Positions 1-9,160 of a stretch of 64,000 nt of DNA are shown here, one piece after another (positions within the stretch are counted from its first letter, which is position 1; the number at the start of each line of letters is the position of its first letter). Origin of the DNA: Marinobacter qingdaonensis (lineage in GTDB: Bacteria; Pseudomonadota; Gammaproteobacteria; Pseudomonadales; Oleiphilaceae); NCBI RefSeq assembly GCF_034555935.1, contig NZ_JAYDCJ010000003.1, forward strand, positions 930,001 to 994,000, read 5' to 3'. The position numbers and the translations under genes were made by a program. The notes below the pieces were generated by a model. That model made no database searches. It saw only the letters and a program-made list of their open reading frames with translations, and was not told the origin of the DNA.

Positions 1-1
1 C

Positions 2-319
2 TTTGTCGAGTTGGCGGATTTCAACCGGGACATTCCGGAGGCGCGACTGGCGACCATCCGCAAATCGGTGACCTCCCGGTTCCCGGGCTGCGCCGACCTG
101 ATGGCGGCGGAGACCTGGACCGGTTTCCGGCCCATGACCCCGGACGGCCCGGCCATCATCGGCCGCGGGCCCCGGGACAATCTGTTTCTGAATACCGGTC
201 ACGGCACTTTCGGCTGGACCCTGTCCGCCGGCAGCGCCAGCGTGATTGCCCAGGTGATCGACGGCGAGGCACCGGCGGTGGAGCTGGACGCCTTCCGCCC
301 CGGCCGCTTCCAGGAGTAG
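2..319 (+). CDS. dadA: D-amino acid dehydrogenase, C-terminal part (partial)
   Basis: This is the 3' end of a FAD-dependent D-amino acid dehydrogenase, cut by the left edge of the window; the frame is open from base 2. About 105 residues remain. They carry the family's C-terminal signature: GFRPMTPDGPAIIG, then NTGHGTFGWTLSAGS near the end, the region that contacts FAD and substrate in DadA/glycine oxidase-like proteins. DadA oxidises D-amino acids, mainly D-alanine, to keto acids and passes electrons to the quinone pool at the inner membrane. The next gene converges on it after 15 bp. The alternative is another DAO-family oxidoreductase, but the GHGTFGWT block favours DadA. Confidence 0.8.
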   Translation, partial: FVELADFNRDIPEARLATIRKSVTSRFPGCADLMAAETWTGFRPMTPDGPAIIGRGPRDNLFLNTGHGTFGWTLSAGSASVIAQVIDGEAPAVELDAFRPGRFQE

Positions 320-334
320 CGACGGGCGCCGGCG

Positions 335-1024
335 TTACTTGCGCTTCAGGCGCCGCTCCAGGTTGCCGCACAGGGTGTGGACAAAGCCGATGTCCCGGTC
401 GCTGAGCAGTGGCAGTCGCTCGAACAGCCACTGCGACAGTTTGCCGTCTGCGGGGGCGTCCAGCGTCGGCAGCAACTGTTCAAGCCGGCTGCGCAGGGCG
501 CCCAGGCGGGCCGGGTTGGCGGTGGCCGGGGCGGTCTCGTCGGATTCCGACAGCCCTGACAGCTCCCAGGCGTAGAGCATGACCGACTGGGCCAGGTTCA
601 GGGACGGGTAGGTGACCTTCATGGGGATGCCGGTCAGGACATCGCACAGGGCCAACTCCTCGTTGGCCAGGCCCCGATCCTCCCGACCGAACACCAGTGC
701 CGCGGTGGCCACGGATTCGCCCTTGCTGGCCATCATCCGGCGCAGCTCGGACGGCGGGTGCCAGTGCTGGCGGTTGTGGCGGGGCTTGGCCGAGGTCCCC
801 ATCAGCAGGTCTACGGAGTTTCGCACCGCCGCCAGATCGGGGAAAATGCGCGCATTATCGAGGATGTGATCGCTGCCGTGGGCCAGCCAGTGGGCTTCCG
901 GCCGGCTGTGCAGGTCGGAATTGACCAGCCAGAGTTCGCCGAAGCCCATGGTGCACAGGGCACGGGCGGCGGCGCCGACGTTTTCAGGAACCTTGGGTTC
1001 AACGAGTACAAAGGCCAGTTGCAT
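335..1024 (-). CDS. SpoU-family RNA 2'-O-methyltransferase, LasT/YjtD-like
   Basis: A 229-residue SPOUT-class methyltransferase that would transfer a methyl group from SAM to a ribose 2'-OH of tRNA or rRNA. Visible family motifs are LVEPKVPENVGAAARA at the N terminus, ALVFGREDRGL in the middle and YPSLNLAQSVM near residue 150; the last two help form the knotted SAM site. The length and the WLAHGSDHILDN segment resemble E. coli LasT/YjtD (228 aa) more than TrmJ (about 246 aa), so the exact target is uncertain. Its start codon overlaps, on the other strand, the first ATG of the next gene. Confidence 0.8.
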   Translation of the reverse strand: MQLAFVLVEPKVPENVGAAARALCTMGFGELWLVNSDLHSRPEAHWLAHGSDHILDNARIFPDLAAVRNSVDLLMGTSAKPRHNRQHWHPPSELRRMMASKGESVATAALVFGREDRGLANEELALCDVLTGIPMKVTYPSLNLAQSVMLYAWELSGLSESDETAPATANPARLGALRSRLEQLLPTLDAPADGKLSQWLFERLPLLSDRDIGFVHTLCGNLERRLKRK

Positions 1025-2297
1025 GACATTACCTCCGGCCGGGAGTTTACACGAGCCCGCCGAATCTTTTTATAGCCGGTGGCGGGCGCTGAACGACTGG
1101 CTGCGCCAGCACCGCTCACTCTGGCAGTCGGCGCCATTCATGGAGCCGGTACCGGCCTGGACCCGCCAGTACCCGGACCTGGCCCGATCGGTCGCGGACC
1201 TGTCCGACCCGGATTGCCAGGCACTGGATGAACACCCGGACCGGCTGGCCACCCTGGCGGCACAACAGCTGCCGTCCCTGGCCGCCTACGCCGATCTGGT
1301 GGCCCTGCCGACCCTCGCCCCCGCCGCACAGGACATCGACCGGGCGACCCTGCCGGAAGTCCGCGCGGTGGACATGCCCGGGCGCAAGCGGCTGCAGTCC
1401 GGGGCGTTCGCCGCCTCGGTCCGGCCCCTGGAGCAGCCGGTGCTGGACTGGTGCTGTGGCAAGGGTCATCTGTCCCGAACCCTGGCGGCGGCGGGTGCAC
1501 CTTCGGTGCTGGGGCTGGAATGGGATGCCAGCCTGGTGCAGGACGGCAACCGCCTGGCCGCCCGGCTCGGGGACCCGGTCTCGGTGCGGGAGCAGGACGT
1601 GATGGCCGGCGACCTGGAACTGCCCGCGCAGGTCCACGGGGTCGCGTTGCACGCCTGCGGGGACCTGCACCGGCAGTTGCTGCGCCGGGCCGGCAGTGCC
1701 GGTCTGCCGCGCATCAGCCTGTCGCCTTGCTGTTACCACCTGACCGACACCGAGCGGTACCGGCCCCTGTCCTTGACCGCCGCCGGCCACCACCAGGCCC
1801 TGACCCTGAGCCGCAACGAGTTGCGCCTGGCGGTGCAGGAAACCGTGACCGCCCCGGCCCGGGTGCGCGAACAGACCCGCCTGGTGAGCCAGTGGCGGCT
1901 GGGATTCGATGGCCTGCAGCGGGAGTTGCGGGGGTGCGATGACTACCTGCCGGTGCCATCCCACCCGGCCCGGCTGGTGCATGAGGGGTTTGCGGCGTTC
2001 TGCCGCTGGGCCGCCGGGAAAAAAGGCCTGGCGCTGCCCGGGGACCTGGATTTCGACCACTGGCAGGCTGTTGGCGTCGAGCGCTGGCAGCAGGTGCGTC
2101 GGCACGAACTCGTGCGCCACCTGTTCCGGCGTCCGCTGGAGTTGTGGCTGGTGCTGGATTACGCCGTGTTCCTGGAGGAGCAGGGCTACCGGGTGCGGTT
2201 GGGCGAGTTCTGCGATCGCCGGCTGACCCCGCGCAATCTGCTACTCGACGGCGTCAGGGTTTCCGATACTCCACACTCTCCACGCAGCCATCCCTGA
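1023..2297 (+). CDS. SAM-dependent methyltransferase (Methyltransf_32-like)
   Basis: A class I methyltransferase of up to 424 residues and unknown substrate. The SAM-binding motif is DWCCGKGHLSRTLA, followed by LGLEWDASLVQDGN, and further on VALHACGDLH and SLSPCCYHLTD, a cysteine pair typical of this family. Homologues begin with a segment like FYSRWRALNDWLRQH, which here starts a few residues after the ATG at 1023, so I use that start; an ATG at 1140 is the main alternative. The ATG at 1023 overlaps the start codon of the divergent upstream gene, leaving no room for a promoter between them. The 3' end overlaps the convergent downstream gene by 44 bp. The biological target is not known to me. 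Confidence 0.7.
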   Translation: MTLPPAGSLHEPAESFYSRWRALNDWLRQHRSLWQSAPFMEPVPAWTRQYPDLARSVADLSDPDCQALDEHPDRLATLAAQQLPSLAAYADLVALPTLAPAAQDIDRATLPEVRAVDMPGRKRLQSGAFAASVRPLEQPVLDWCCGKGHLSRTLAAAGAPSVLGLEWDASLVQDGNRLAARLGDPVSVREQDVMAGDLELPAQVHGVALHACGDLHRQLLRRAGSAGLPRISLSPCCYHLTDTERYRPLSLTAAGHHQALTLSRNELRLAVQETVTAPARVREQTRLVSQWRLGFDGLQRELRGCDDYLPVPSHPARLVHEGFAAFCRWAAGKKGLALPGDLDFDHWQAVGVERWQQVRRHELVRHLFRRPLELWLVLDYAVFLEEQGYRVRLGEFCDRRLTPRNLLLDGVRVSDTPHSPRSHP

Positions 2298-2736
2298 AAT
2301 AAACATAGGTCAGCTCGTACAGGGCGCCGTAGTAGCGGCTCTGGTAGATCCACACCTCCTGGGGGCTGGCGTGGGTCTCCGGCGGCTCGCCAAAGGCGCG
2401 CCGGACATGGTCCCGGGTCATGCCCCGGACGACCTGTTCACGCACGATGTACCGGCGCAGGTCGGTGGAATTGATGAATCGGCAGGTTGAGGCGGCCTCA
2501 GGTGCCGGCGATGGTGAGGAAGGTTGGTGTTCGGAGTCGACGCCGGTCTCGGGGGGCAGGTTCTGGTCGAGGCGCCCGCCGACGCGGTTATCCCGGATAT
2601 CGACCGGTTCCGGATTGCTGCCGCAGGGCTGGTCGGAAAACACCACGCCGGTGTCGGTGTCGCAGCGGAACACCTGGGCGTATGAGAGTGGGGAAAGCGC
2701 TGCCAGCAGACACCCGGCAAGCACGGCACGGATCAT
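2254..2736 (-). CDS. DUF4124-domain exported protein
   Basis: A 160-residue secreted protein. It opens with a signal peptide (MIRAVLAGCLLAALSPLSYA, cleavage after about residue 20). A short DUF4124-like segment follows, FRCDTDTGVVFSDQPCG, which usually sits just after the signal peptide in periplasmic proteins. After a Pro/Ser-rich linker, the C-terminal part (VVRGMTRDHVRRAFGEPPE) resembles the BamE/SmpA fold, where a 'G-M-T-x-x-x-V' segment precedes a 'G-x-P' turn. This would place the protein in the envelope, but no catalytic function can be assigned. It converges with and overlaps the methyltransferase gene by 44 bp. Confidence 0.7.
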   Translation of the reverse strand: MIRAVLAGCLLAALSPLSYAQVFRCDTDTGVVFSDQPCGSNPEPVDIRDNRVGGRLDQNLPPETGVDSEHQPSSPSPAPEAASTCRFINSTDLRRYIVREQVVRGMTRDHVRRAFGEPPETHASPQEVWIYQSRYYGALYELTYVYFRDGCVESVEYRKP

Positions 2737-2805
2737 CCTACCTCCTGCACTCAGGCGCCCCTATTCGGGCGCCTGGCGTGGTGTACCGCTGGCGCGCTTA
2801 TCGCA

Positions 2806-3996
2806 TCAGCGTCTTACCTTGATTCGGGCTTCGACCCGGCGGTTGGCCGCGCGGCCTTCGGCGGTGTCGTTGGAAGCGATCGGCTGCACTTCACCGTAAC
2901 CGGTGGCGCTGACCCGCTCCGGATCGATGCCCAGGGCTTCGGTCAGGCGACTGGCCACGGACTCGGCCCGTTTCTGCGACAGGAACCGGTTGTACTCGGC
3001 GGCGCCCCGGCTGTCGGAGTGGCCGGCGATTTCGACGATGGTCTCCGGGTTGGCTTTCAGGAAATCTGCCACCCGGCGAATCTCGCCGTCGAAGCGGTTG
3101 CCGATGACCGCACTGTTGGTCGGGAATTGTACCTCAATTTCGAAGGTCTCGATGGTCTTGGTGATGCCCTCGCAGCCCTTGGCATCGACCTTGGCGCCGG
3201 CGGTGGTGTCCGGACACTCGTCCTTGCTGTTCACCACGCCGTCGTTGTCGCTGTCCAGCTCACAGCCGCGGCCGTCGACCTTGGCGCCCCGGGGCGTGTT
3301 GGGGCAGGCGTCACGGCCATCGACCACACCGTCGTCGTCGCCGTCGAGCTGGCAGCCCTGGGCGTCGACCTGGGCGCCGGCCGGAGTGCCGGGGCAGCGG
3401 TCAGAACCGTCGGCCACGCCGTCGTTGTCGGCGTCGAGCGGAGCCGGGGCGGCGTGCACGAACGCCAGGCTGATGCCCAGGGACACCTGGGTATCGAAGG
3501 TGCTCTCGTCGATGCCGTGGAATTCCCGCAGGTCCGCGCGCAGGGACAGGGCGTCGGTGATGTTGTAGCGCACGCCGGCACCCACGTTGACACGGGTCTC
3601 GTCGTGGTTGCTGCCGGCGGTGCGGGGCGCGGCGGCATCGGAGCCGAAATCGGCGTGGCCGGCGCCAGCGGACAGGTACGGGTTCCAGGTTTCTTCCGGT
3701 CCGGCGAAGTAGTAGATGCCGTCCAGGCGGATTTCATCGAAGTCAGACGAACCCAGCGCACCTTCGCGATCGGCGTCAGCGCGGGAGAACAGGGCTTCTA
3801 CGGCCCAGTGGGGGGTGAAACGGTATTCGGCACCAACGCCGAAGGTGCCGGTTTCACTGAGGTCGCGCTTGTCGTCGAAGATCTGATAGGCGGCAAACGG
3901 ATTGATGTAGGTGGTGGCTTGCCGTTCCTGGCCAAAGGCCGGGGCCGACAGGGTGGATGCGATGGCTGCAATCGCACAGGTTCGCATGATGGTCAT
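2806..3996 (-). CDS. OmpA-family outer-membrane protein with TSP3 repeats
   Basis: A 396-residue outer-membrane protein. Residues 1-22 are a signal peptide ending AFGQ. About 25-185 form an OmpA-like beta-barrel (TFGVGAEYRFTPHWAVEA; NVGAGVRYNITDALSLRAD). About 192-278 hold three thrombospondin type 3-like calcium-binding repeats of 28-30 residues, each starting with a D-x-D-x-D-G-V acidic loop and carrying a conserved Cys pair. The last 110 residues are the OmpA peptidoglycan-binding domain (IAGHSDSRGAAEYN, then LSQKRAESVASRL). It likely anchors the outer membrane to the cell wall, with the acidic repeats as a rigid spacer. It resembles OprF-type proteins but is not clearly OprF. Confidence 0.85.
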   Translation of the reverse strand: MTIMRTCAIAAIASTLSAPAFGQERQATTYINPFAAYQIFDDKRDLSETGTFGVGAEYRFTPHWAVEALFSRADADREGALGSSDFDEIRLDGIYYFAGPEETWNPYLSAGAGHADFGSDAAAPRTAGSNHDETRVNVGAGVRYNITDALSLRADLREFHGIDESTFDTQVSLGISLAFVHAAPAPLDADNDGVADGSDRCPGTPAGAQVDAQGCQLDGDDDGVVDGRDACPNTPRGAKVDGRGCELDSDNDGVVNSKDECPDTTAGAKVDAKGCEGITKTIETFEIEVQFPTNSAVIGNRFDGEIRRVADFLKANPETIVEIAGHSDSRGAAEYNRFLSQKRAESVASRLTEALGIDPERVSATGYGEVQPIASNDTAEGRAANRRVEARIKVRR

Positions 3997-4065
3997 GCAC
4001 TGACTCCTGGTTGGTTGGTGTATCTAGATCACTACGTAGTGAGCGGCCATAAGGTTCCAGTGAAT

Positions 4066-6339
4066 TCAGGCCAGAGGCGTGAAATACAGGTGCGCGCTCT
4101 TCTTGCTGAAGTTCAGGGTGTCGCCATTGTCGAACCGAACCTCGAACGAGCTCTCGTCCTCGGCCACCACCCGGCCCGGGCCAAAGATGGCGTGGCTCAG
4201 GCGTTCCCGGTGCCAGAGTACCTCGGTGGCGTCACAGACGCTGGCGACCTTGCCGTCCAGGCTGACGCCCTCACGCTGGGCATAGCGCTGGCTGACCGGG
4301 GTGATGGGGGCCTGCAGCCGGAGTTGCTGGCCCGGCTCATGGATCCGCTCATCCAGCCAGTGGCCGAGTTCGTTGGCCAGCGGGAAGCAGCATTCCTCGA
4401 CAAACCGGCTGGGGCCCTGGTCACCGTCGAGGTGTGGCTGGGTGCTGGCCGGCCGGCTGATCACGTGCAACTGCTGCCGGGTGCGGGTCATGGCCACGTA
4501 CAGCAGGCGCCGCTCGCTCTCGAGAAAGGCCCGGGCGTCGTCGTGGGGACGGGGACTGTAGGGCAGGTATTTTTCCTGCAAACCGGGAATGATCACCCGT
4601 GGCCATTCCAGCCCCTTGGTGCGGTGAATGGTGGACAGCAGCACGCCACTCTGACGGTTCTCGCCGGCCTGCTGCTTCAGGGTGTTCAGGTGCTCCAGGG
4701 CGCCGGCGGCGTCGATGTCCAGACTCTTCAGATACTCCCGGAAGCCGTGGATGGTGTCGATGCGCTCCTCGGCGCTCTCGTGGGTCAGCGCCAGGCTGCG
4801 CAGGCCCTCGTACAGGTCGGTATGCTCGGCGTACACGCTGATCAGCCCGGCCACCGGGCCGGAATAGCCGCGCAGCTGTCCGAGCACCTCGCCCAGCTTG
4901 CGCAGTTTGCGACCGGCCATGGGGGACAGGGCGTCGAAATCCATGGCCAGCAGGCGTTCGTGCCAGTCCGCGGAGAATCCGGACAGGAACCGGGCCAACT
5001 GCTCCAGTTCCGGCTCCTTCAGGCCAACGTGGGGAAACCGCAACAGCTGCCTGGCCACCTCCAGCCGATCGTTGTCGGGCAGGTTGGCCAGGCGCCCGGT
5101 CACCACCCGCAGCAGCGAGACAATGGCCTGCACTTCGCGGCTGAACAGGGCGCCCTTGCCGGCATCGATGCGATAGGGGATCTGGCGGGCCAGCAACTTG
5201 AGCTCGATCGGCACACTCTGGCTCCAGACCCGGAACAGGATGGCGGTGCCTTCCAGGGCGGTGGCGGGTCCCTGCTGCAGGATTTTCACCACCGCGTCGC
5301 TGTCGCTGTCGACCCGATGCAGGTGCACGTCGGTCGACGGTGTCGACGGGTGCGAGTGGCACAGCACGTCCTTGCGGCCGGTGTTGTGACAGATCAGGTG
5401 GTTGGCCAGCAGGGCCACCCGGTGGCCGTACCGGAAGGTGTAACTGAGGGTCTGTTCGAGCGGGCTCTCGAACTCATCGCTGAAACGTTTCAGGATGAAC
5501 TCCGGTTTCGCGCCCCGGAATTCATAGATGGTCTGGTCCGGGTCGCCGACCACGGTCACCCGGGCCCGGTCGCCGGCCACATAGCGCAGCAGCAGGTGCT
5601 GGATCTCGTTGGTGTCCTGGTATTCGTCCACCAGGATCAGGTCCATCTTGTTGCCCACCAGGCGTTGCAGTGGCGGATTCTGGTGGATCGCCATCACCGG
5701 CTCGTACAGCATGTCGGCGTAGCTGATCCGGGCCTGGCCCTTGCGCCATTGCTCGAAGGCGTGGAACAGGTCGATCAGGTACCGGTGCTTGTCGGCGTAG
5801 CCCAGCTCCTCAAACACCACCTCCGCCGGCGACAGGGTGGTTTTCACCAGGTCGATGAAGCCGGTGGCGGTTTCGACAAAATCCTTCTTGTTGCGCCGGA
5901 TCTCGTCCGCCAGGTCCTCCGGCGCAAGGCGCCGGGTCAGCTGCCAGGCCTGGAAGCTGATCTCCTGCTCGGTCAGGATCTTGTCGGAAAAGCCGGGCAG
6001 GTAGCCCTCGCGCACGAAGCGTTTGTACAGCCGCAGGCCCATGGCGTGGTAGGTGCGGATTTCCGGCAGCGCCAGTCCGCTTTGGCTGCACACCTCCTGC
6101 AGCTTGCGCTCGAAATCCACCCGGGCGCTGCGATTGAACATCAGCACCAGCATCCGGTCCGGGTCGTGGCCCTGTTGCAGCAGGTACCGAATGCGCCAGG
6201 CCAGGGTGGAGGTCTTGCCACTGCCGGCCACGGCGGTGATTACCGAGTGCTCGTAACCGGCCGTGATGATGGCCCGTTGTTCATCGGTGAGAAAATCCGG
6301 CAGCTGGACGGCGGTGGGGTGTTGGGGTTCGGTTGGCAT
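4066..6339 (-). CDS. UvrD/Rep-like superfamily I DNA helicase
   Basis: An ATP-dependent 3'-5' helicase of 757 residues, using the ATG at 6339 rather than one 48 bp upstream because LTDEQRAIITAGYEHS aligns with the family's Q-motif just after it. Walker A is AVAGSGKTS; Walker B and motif II are LILVDEYQDTN; motif III is VVGDPDQTIYEFRGA; motif V is STIHRTKGLEW; motif VI is RLLYVAMTRTRQQ. The C terminus (IFGPGRVVAEDESSFEVRFDNG) looks like the small Tudor-like tail of UvrD/PcrA that contacts RNA polymerase. It differs clearly from the canonical UvrD encoded at 17.5 kb, so this is a second, accessory enzyme. A repeat element lies about 100 bp upstream. Confidence 0.85.
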   Translation of the reverse strand: MPTEPQHPTAVQLPDFLTDEQRAIITAGYEHSVITAVAGSGKTSTLAWRIRYLLQQGHDPDRMLVLMFNRSARVDFERKLQEVCSQSGLALPEIRTYHAMGLRLYKRFVREGYLPGFSDKILTEQEISFQAWQLTRRLAPEDLADEIRRNKKDFVETATGFIDLVKTTLSPAEVVFEELGYADKHRYLIDLFHAFEQWRKGQARISYADMLYEPVMAIHQNPPLQRLVGNKMDLILVDEYQDTNEIQHLLLRYVAGDRARVTVVGDPDQTIYEFRGAKPEFILKRFSDEFESPLEQTLSYTFRYGHRVALLANHLICHNTGRKDVLCHSHPSTPSTDVHLHRVDSDSDAVVKILQQGPATALEGTAILFRVWSQSVPIELKLLARQIPYRIDAGKGALFSREVQAIVSLLRVVTGRLANLPDNDRLEVARQLLRFPHVGLKEPELEQLARFLSGFSADWHERLLAMDFDALSPMAGRKLRKLGEVLGQLRGYSGPVAGLISVYAEHTDLYEGLRSLALTHESAEERIDTIHGFREYLKSLDIDAAGALEHLNTLKQQAGENRQSGVLLSTIHRTKGLEWPRVIIPGLQEKYLPYSPRPHDDARAFLESERRLLYVAMTRTRQQLHVISRPASTQPHLDGDQGPSRFVEECCFPLANELGHWLDERIHEPGQQLRLQAPITPVSQRYAQREGVSLDGKVASVCDATEVLWHRERLSHAIFGPGRVVAEDESSFEVRFDNGDTLNFSKKSAHLYFTPLA

Positions 6340-6441
6340 AGCGCGTATTGTACTGGCCAACTGGCAGTGCGGGTACCTGTCCCGCATAATTGCAAAAACC
6401 TATTCAAACTCATCCAATTACCAGTCCTGAAGTGCCGCAGC

Positions 6442-6541
6442 CTTCTGGTCCGGCCTTCCAAAACCCGCTCAAGCACGTCCATGTGACGCTTGAGCTCCGC
6501 CATCCATGGCTCCGCACAGTTTTGGAAGGCCGGACCAGAAG
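6442..6541 (-). repeat. Fold-back element copy A (constant core, own stem)
   Basis: A perfect 23-bp inverted repeat (6442-6464 and 6519-6541) encloses a 54-nt core. On the minus strand the core shows GCC-ATGGAT-GGC and, inside a GCTCAAG/CTTGAGC stem, CAC-ATGGAC-GTG, so that a GGA sits in each hairpin loop. On the plus strand these are the TCC triplets at 6503-6505 and 6478-6480. The core is almost identical to copies C and D and aligned with copy B; the stem is related to copy D only near its inner end (CTTCCAAAAC). It lies between two divergent genes, 102 bp before the helicase start and 32 bp before the DUF2237 start, so it could be in either leader. There is no T-run, so it is not a standard terminator. 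Confidence 0.9.
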
Positions 6542-6573
6542 CCTGCTCACCTTGGGAGGCAGAGGATCCGGCA

Positions 6574-6951
6574 ATGCAAGTATCAGACTCCATCAATGTC
6601 CTGGGGGAAACCCTGGAAAGCTGTGGCAACGACCCGAAAACCGGTTTCTACCGGGACGGCTGCTGCAACACCGGCCCGGACGACCTGGGCTACCACACCG
6701 TGTGCGCGGTGGTGACCGACGACTTCCTGGAGTTTTCCAAAAGCCGGGGCAATGACTTGAGCACACCACGGCCGGATTTCGGCTTCCCCGGGCTCAAGGC
6801 CGGGGACAGCTGGTGCCTGTGTGCGGCCCGCTGGCAGGAAGCGTTTGAAGCCGGAAAGGCGCCCCGGGTCCGGCTGCGGGCCACCCATCGGGCCACCCTG
6901 GAAATGTGCGAGTTGGATGACCTGAAGCGGCATTCGGTGGACCTCAGCTGA
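6574..6951 (+). CDS. DUF2237 family protein
   Basis: A 125-residue cytoplasmic protein of the DUF2237 family, function unknown. Recognisable stretches are NVLGETLESCGNDPKTGFYR, DGCCNTGPDDLGYHTVCAV and PGLKAGDSWCLCAARW, with six conserved-looking cysteines that could bind a metal or form a redox pair. The start ATG at 6574 follows a GGGAGG ribosome-binding site. The stop codon overlaps the start of tmcA (TGATG), so the two are translationally coupled. Confidence 0.8.
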   Translation: MQVSDSINVLGETLESCGNDPKTGFYRDGCCNTGPDDLGYHTVCAVVTDDFLEFSKSRGNDLSTPRPDFGFPGLKAGDSWCLCAARWQEAFEAGKAPRVRLRATHRATLEMCELDDLKRHSVDLS

Positions 6952-9089
6952 TGACGGACCAGGGGCAGGCGGCCTGGCAGAATTTGCAGGGCCGGCTGCT
7001 TGAGCGCGGCGAGCGCCGGCTGGTGCTGGTCGAGGGCGACCGTGACCGGGCCCTGGCCTGGCTGCGGGCCCTGCTGCCGGCCCTGGCACTGGAGCCGGGG
7101 TTGTGGCTCGGGCCGGCGACCGACTGTCCCCATCAGGGACTGACACCCTTGGCGCCGGGCAAGGCCCGGCAATGGCTCGGGCGGGAAACCTCACTGGTGG
7201 TCTGGGACGGCTGGCAGGGCAATCCGCCCGACGGTTTTGCGGCCGTGTCCGGGACCCTGGCCGCGGGCGGGCTGCTGTTCTGGCTGATGCCGCCACTGTC
7301 GCGCTGGTCCGGGTTCGACGATCCGGATTACGCCCGGACCGGACTCGAACATCTGGACCAGCATCCGTTTGCCGCCCGCCTGGCGCGGGTCCTGGCGGAC
7401 GACCCCGGGGTGATTCGGATCAGCGCCGACCAACCCTCCGACACCCGCCTGCCGCACCCGCCGGCGCCTGCACAGCCCTTTTCGGTGGCCGGTACCGAGG
7501 ACCAACACCGACTGGTGCAACAGCTGGTTCGTTTCGGCCTGGGGCGCCGTCGGCGCCCGGTGGTGCTGACCGCGGATCGGGGCCGGGGCAAGTCCGCGGC
7601 CCTGGGCATGGCCGCCGCCGAGCTGTTGCGCCAGGGCCGCAAGCAGGTGCTGGTTACCGCACCCTCCGAGCTCAACGTTGACACCCTGTTCCGCCATGCC
7701 CGGGACGCCCTTGCGGACGCTATCGTCAGTGACACGGACGGCAGCCTCGAGATCCGCGGCGGCGGCCGATTGCGCTTCTTGCCGGTGCGGGCCTTGCTGT
7801 CGCAGCAGCCGGAGGCCGAGGTGGTCATGGTAGACGAAGCCGCGGCCATTCCCGCGCCCCTGCTGCAACGCATCCTGCTGGGATGGCCGCGGGTGGCCTT
7901 TTCCTCCACGGTGCATGGCTACGAAGGCGCCGGTCGCGGCTTTGCCATTCGCTTTCGGGAAGTGCTCGACCGGGAGACGCCGCACTGGCAAAACCTGAGT
8001 CTGACCACCCCGGTCCGATGGGCCAGCGCCGACCCGCTGGAGCCCTTGGTGGCCCGGCTGTTCCTGCTGGCTGCCGACGGTCCGGCCCCCCCGGTTCAGG
8101 CCTTCAGCGCCCAGGACATTCGAGTGGAACCCTTTGTCCCCGGGGATGCGAGCGATGCCGATCTGGCCGAGGCCTTTGGTCTGTTGGTGGCGGCCCATTA
8201 CCGCACCACGCCGGCGGATCTGCGCCAGTGGCTGGACGCCCCCGAGGCGCGCAGCTGGCGCGCGCGGGTAGGCGATACCACCGTGGGTCTGCTGTGGGGC
8301 GTGGTGGAAGGGGGACTGGCCGCGGATCTGGCCGAGCAAATCACCCTGGGCCAGCGCCGGGTTCGTGGTCATCTGCTGCCCCAGTCCCTGGCCAGTCACA
8401 GCGGTTTCCCCGAAGCGGCCAGCCAGAGCTGCCTGCGCGTGGTGCGGGTGGCGGTGGCCGACGGCGCCCGGCGCGCCGGGGTCGGACATCGCTTGGTGGC
8501 CGCGGCCGAGAGCGGGGCGATCGGGGAGGGGCTGGATGCCCTGGGCACCAGTTTCGGCGGCAGCGAACCGCTGTTGGCGTTCTGGCGCTGCTGCGGCTTG
8601 CGGCCGGTGCGCCTGGGCCTGAACCGGGAGGCGACCAGCGGTGAGTATCCGCTGCAAATGCTGCGCGGGCTGAGTCCGGCCGGTACCGCGCTGGTTGGCC
8701 GTTTGCAGGACCGACTGGCCGAGCACTGGCTGAGCCTGTTGCCCTTGGCCTGGCCGGAGCTGGAGCCCGGCCTGCTGGCGGCCCTGAGCGAGCAATTGCC
8801 GGCCACCGAGCGCCTGAGCGACGACGACCGTCGGGACCTGAACAGTTTTGCCCATGGCCATCGCGGGTTTCTGCTCAGCCTGCCGGTGTTGCGCAAGGCC
8901 AGCATGGCCTGTGCCGTGCCCGCCTGGCTTGGCACCCGGGCCGAGTTGCGTCTGTGGGTGGGGGCGGTGTTGCAGCAGCGTGGCTGGTCCGAGCTACAGG
9001 CCGAAGGGCTGTGCCTCGGTCAGCGGGATGGCGAAGACCGGTTGCGGGCGGTGATTCGCCAGCTGCTGCGTCAGGGGCCGGAGTTGTGA
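6951..9089 (+). CDS. tmcA: tRNA(Met) cytidine acetyltransferase TmcA
   Basis: A 712-residue enzyme that makes N4-acetylcytidine at the wobble position of elongator tRNA-Met, using acetyl-CoA and ATP, which guards against misreading of AUA codons. Domains in order: an N-terminal DUF1726-like region (1-150), an RNA-helicase-like ATPase with Walker A TADRGRGKSAALG (about 205) and Walker B VVMVDEAAAIP (about 295), then a GNAT acetyltransferase (about 400-550; RVVRVAVADGARRAGVGHRLV is the acetyl-CoA loop), and a C-terminal tRNA-binding region. The length matches the E. coli protein (671 aa) with a modest extension. It is coupled to the preceding DUF2237 gene by a 1-nt overlap. Confidence 0.92.
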   Translation: MTDQGQAAWQNLQGRLLERGERRLVLVEGDRDRALAWLRALLPALALEPGLWLGPATDCPHQGLTPLAPGKARQWLGRETSLVVWDGWQGNPPDGFAAVSGTLAAGGLLFWLMPPLSRWSGFDDPDYARTGLEHLDQHPFAARLARVLADDPGVIRISADQPSDTRLPHPPAPAQPFSVAGTEDQHRLVQQLVRFGLGRRRRPVVLTADRGRGKSAALGMAAAELLRQGRKQVLVTAPSELNVDTLFRHARDALADAIVSDTDGSLEIRGGGRLRFLPVRALLSQQPEAEVVMVDEAAAIPAPLLQRILLGWPRVAFSSTVHGYEGAGRGFAIRFREVLDRETPHWQNLSLTTPVRWASADPLEPLVARLFLLAADGPAPPVQAFSAQDIRVEPFVPGDASDADLAEAFGLLVAAHYRTTPADLRQWLDAPEARSWRARVGDTTVGLLWGVVEGGLAADLAEQITLGQRRVRGHLLPQSLASHSGFPEAASQSCLRVVRVAVADGARRAGVGHRLVAAAESGAIGEGLDALGTSFGGSEPLLAFWRCCGLRPVRLGLNREATSGEYPLQMLRGLSPAGTALVGRLQDRLAEHWLSLLPLAWPELEPGLLAALSEQLPATERLSDDDRRDLNSFAHGHRGFLLSLPVLRKASMACAVPAWLGTRAELRLWVGAVLQQRGWSELQAEGLCLGQRDGEDRLRAVIRQLLRQGPEL

Positions 9090-9160
9090 CCCGCTCGATT
9101 TAATTCGGCCGGGTCGGCCCGCAGAATAGGCCGAACTCACTTCGACCGGGAACCACGACC

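Noticed and set aside
3019-6486. Rightward open frame of over 1100 residues opposite the OmpA and helicase genes
   Set aside because: It is a GC-rich antisense frame: low-complexity G/V/Q/H-rich translation, no motifs, and it lies opposite two well-supported genes.
6442-6541. Repeat copy A as a rho-independent terminator
   Set aside because: No T-run on either side, a 54-nt structured loop, and a position between two divergent gene starts.
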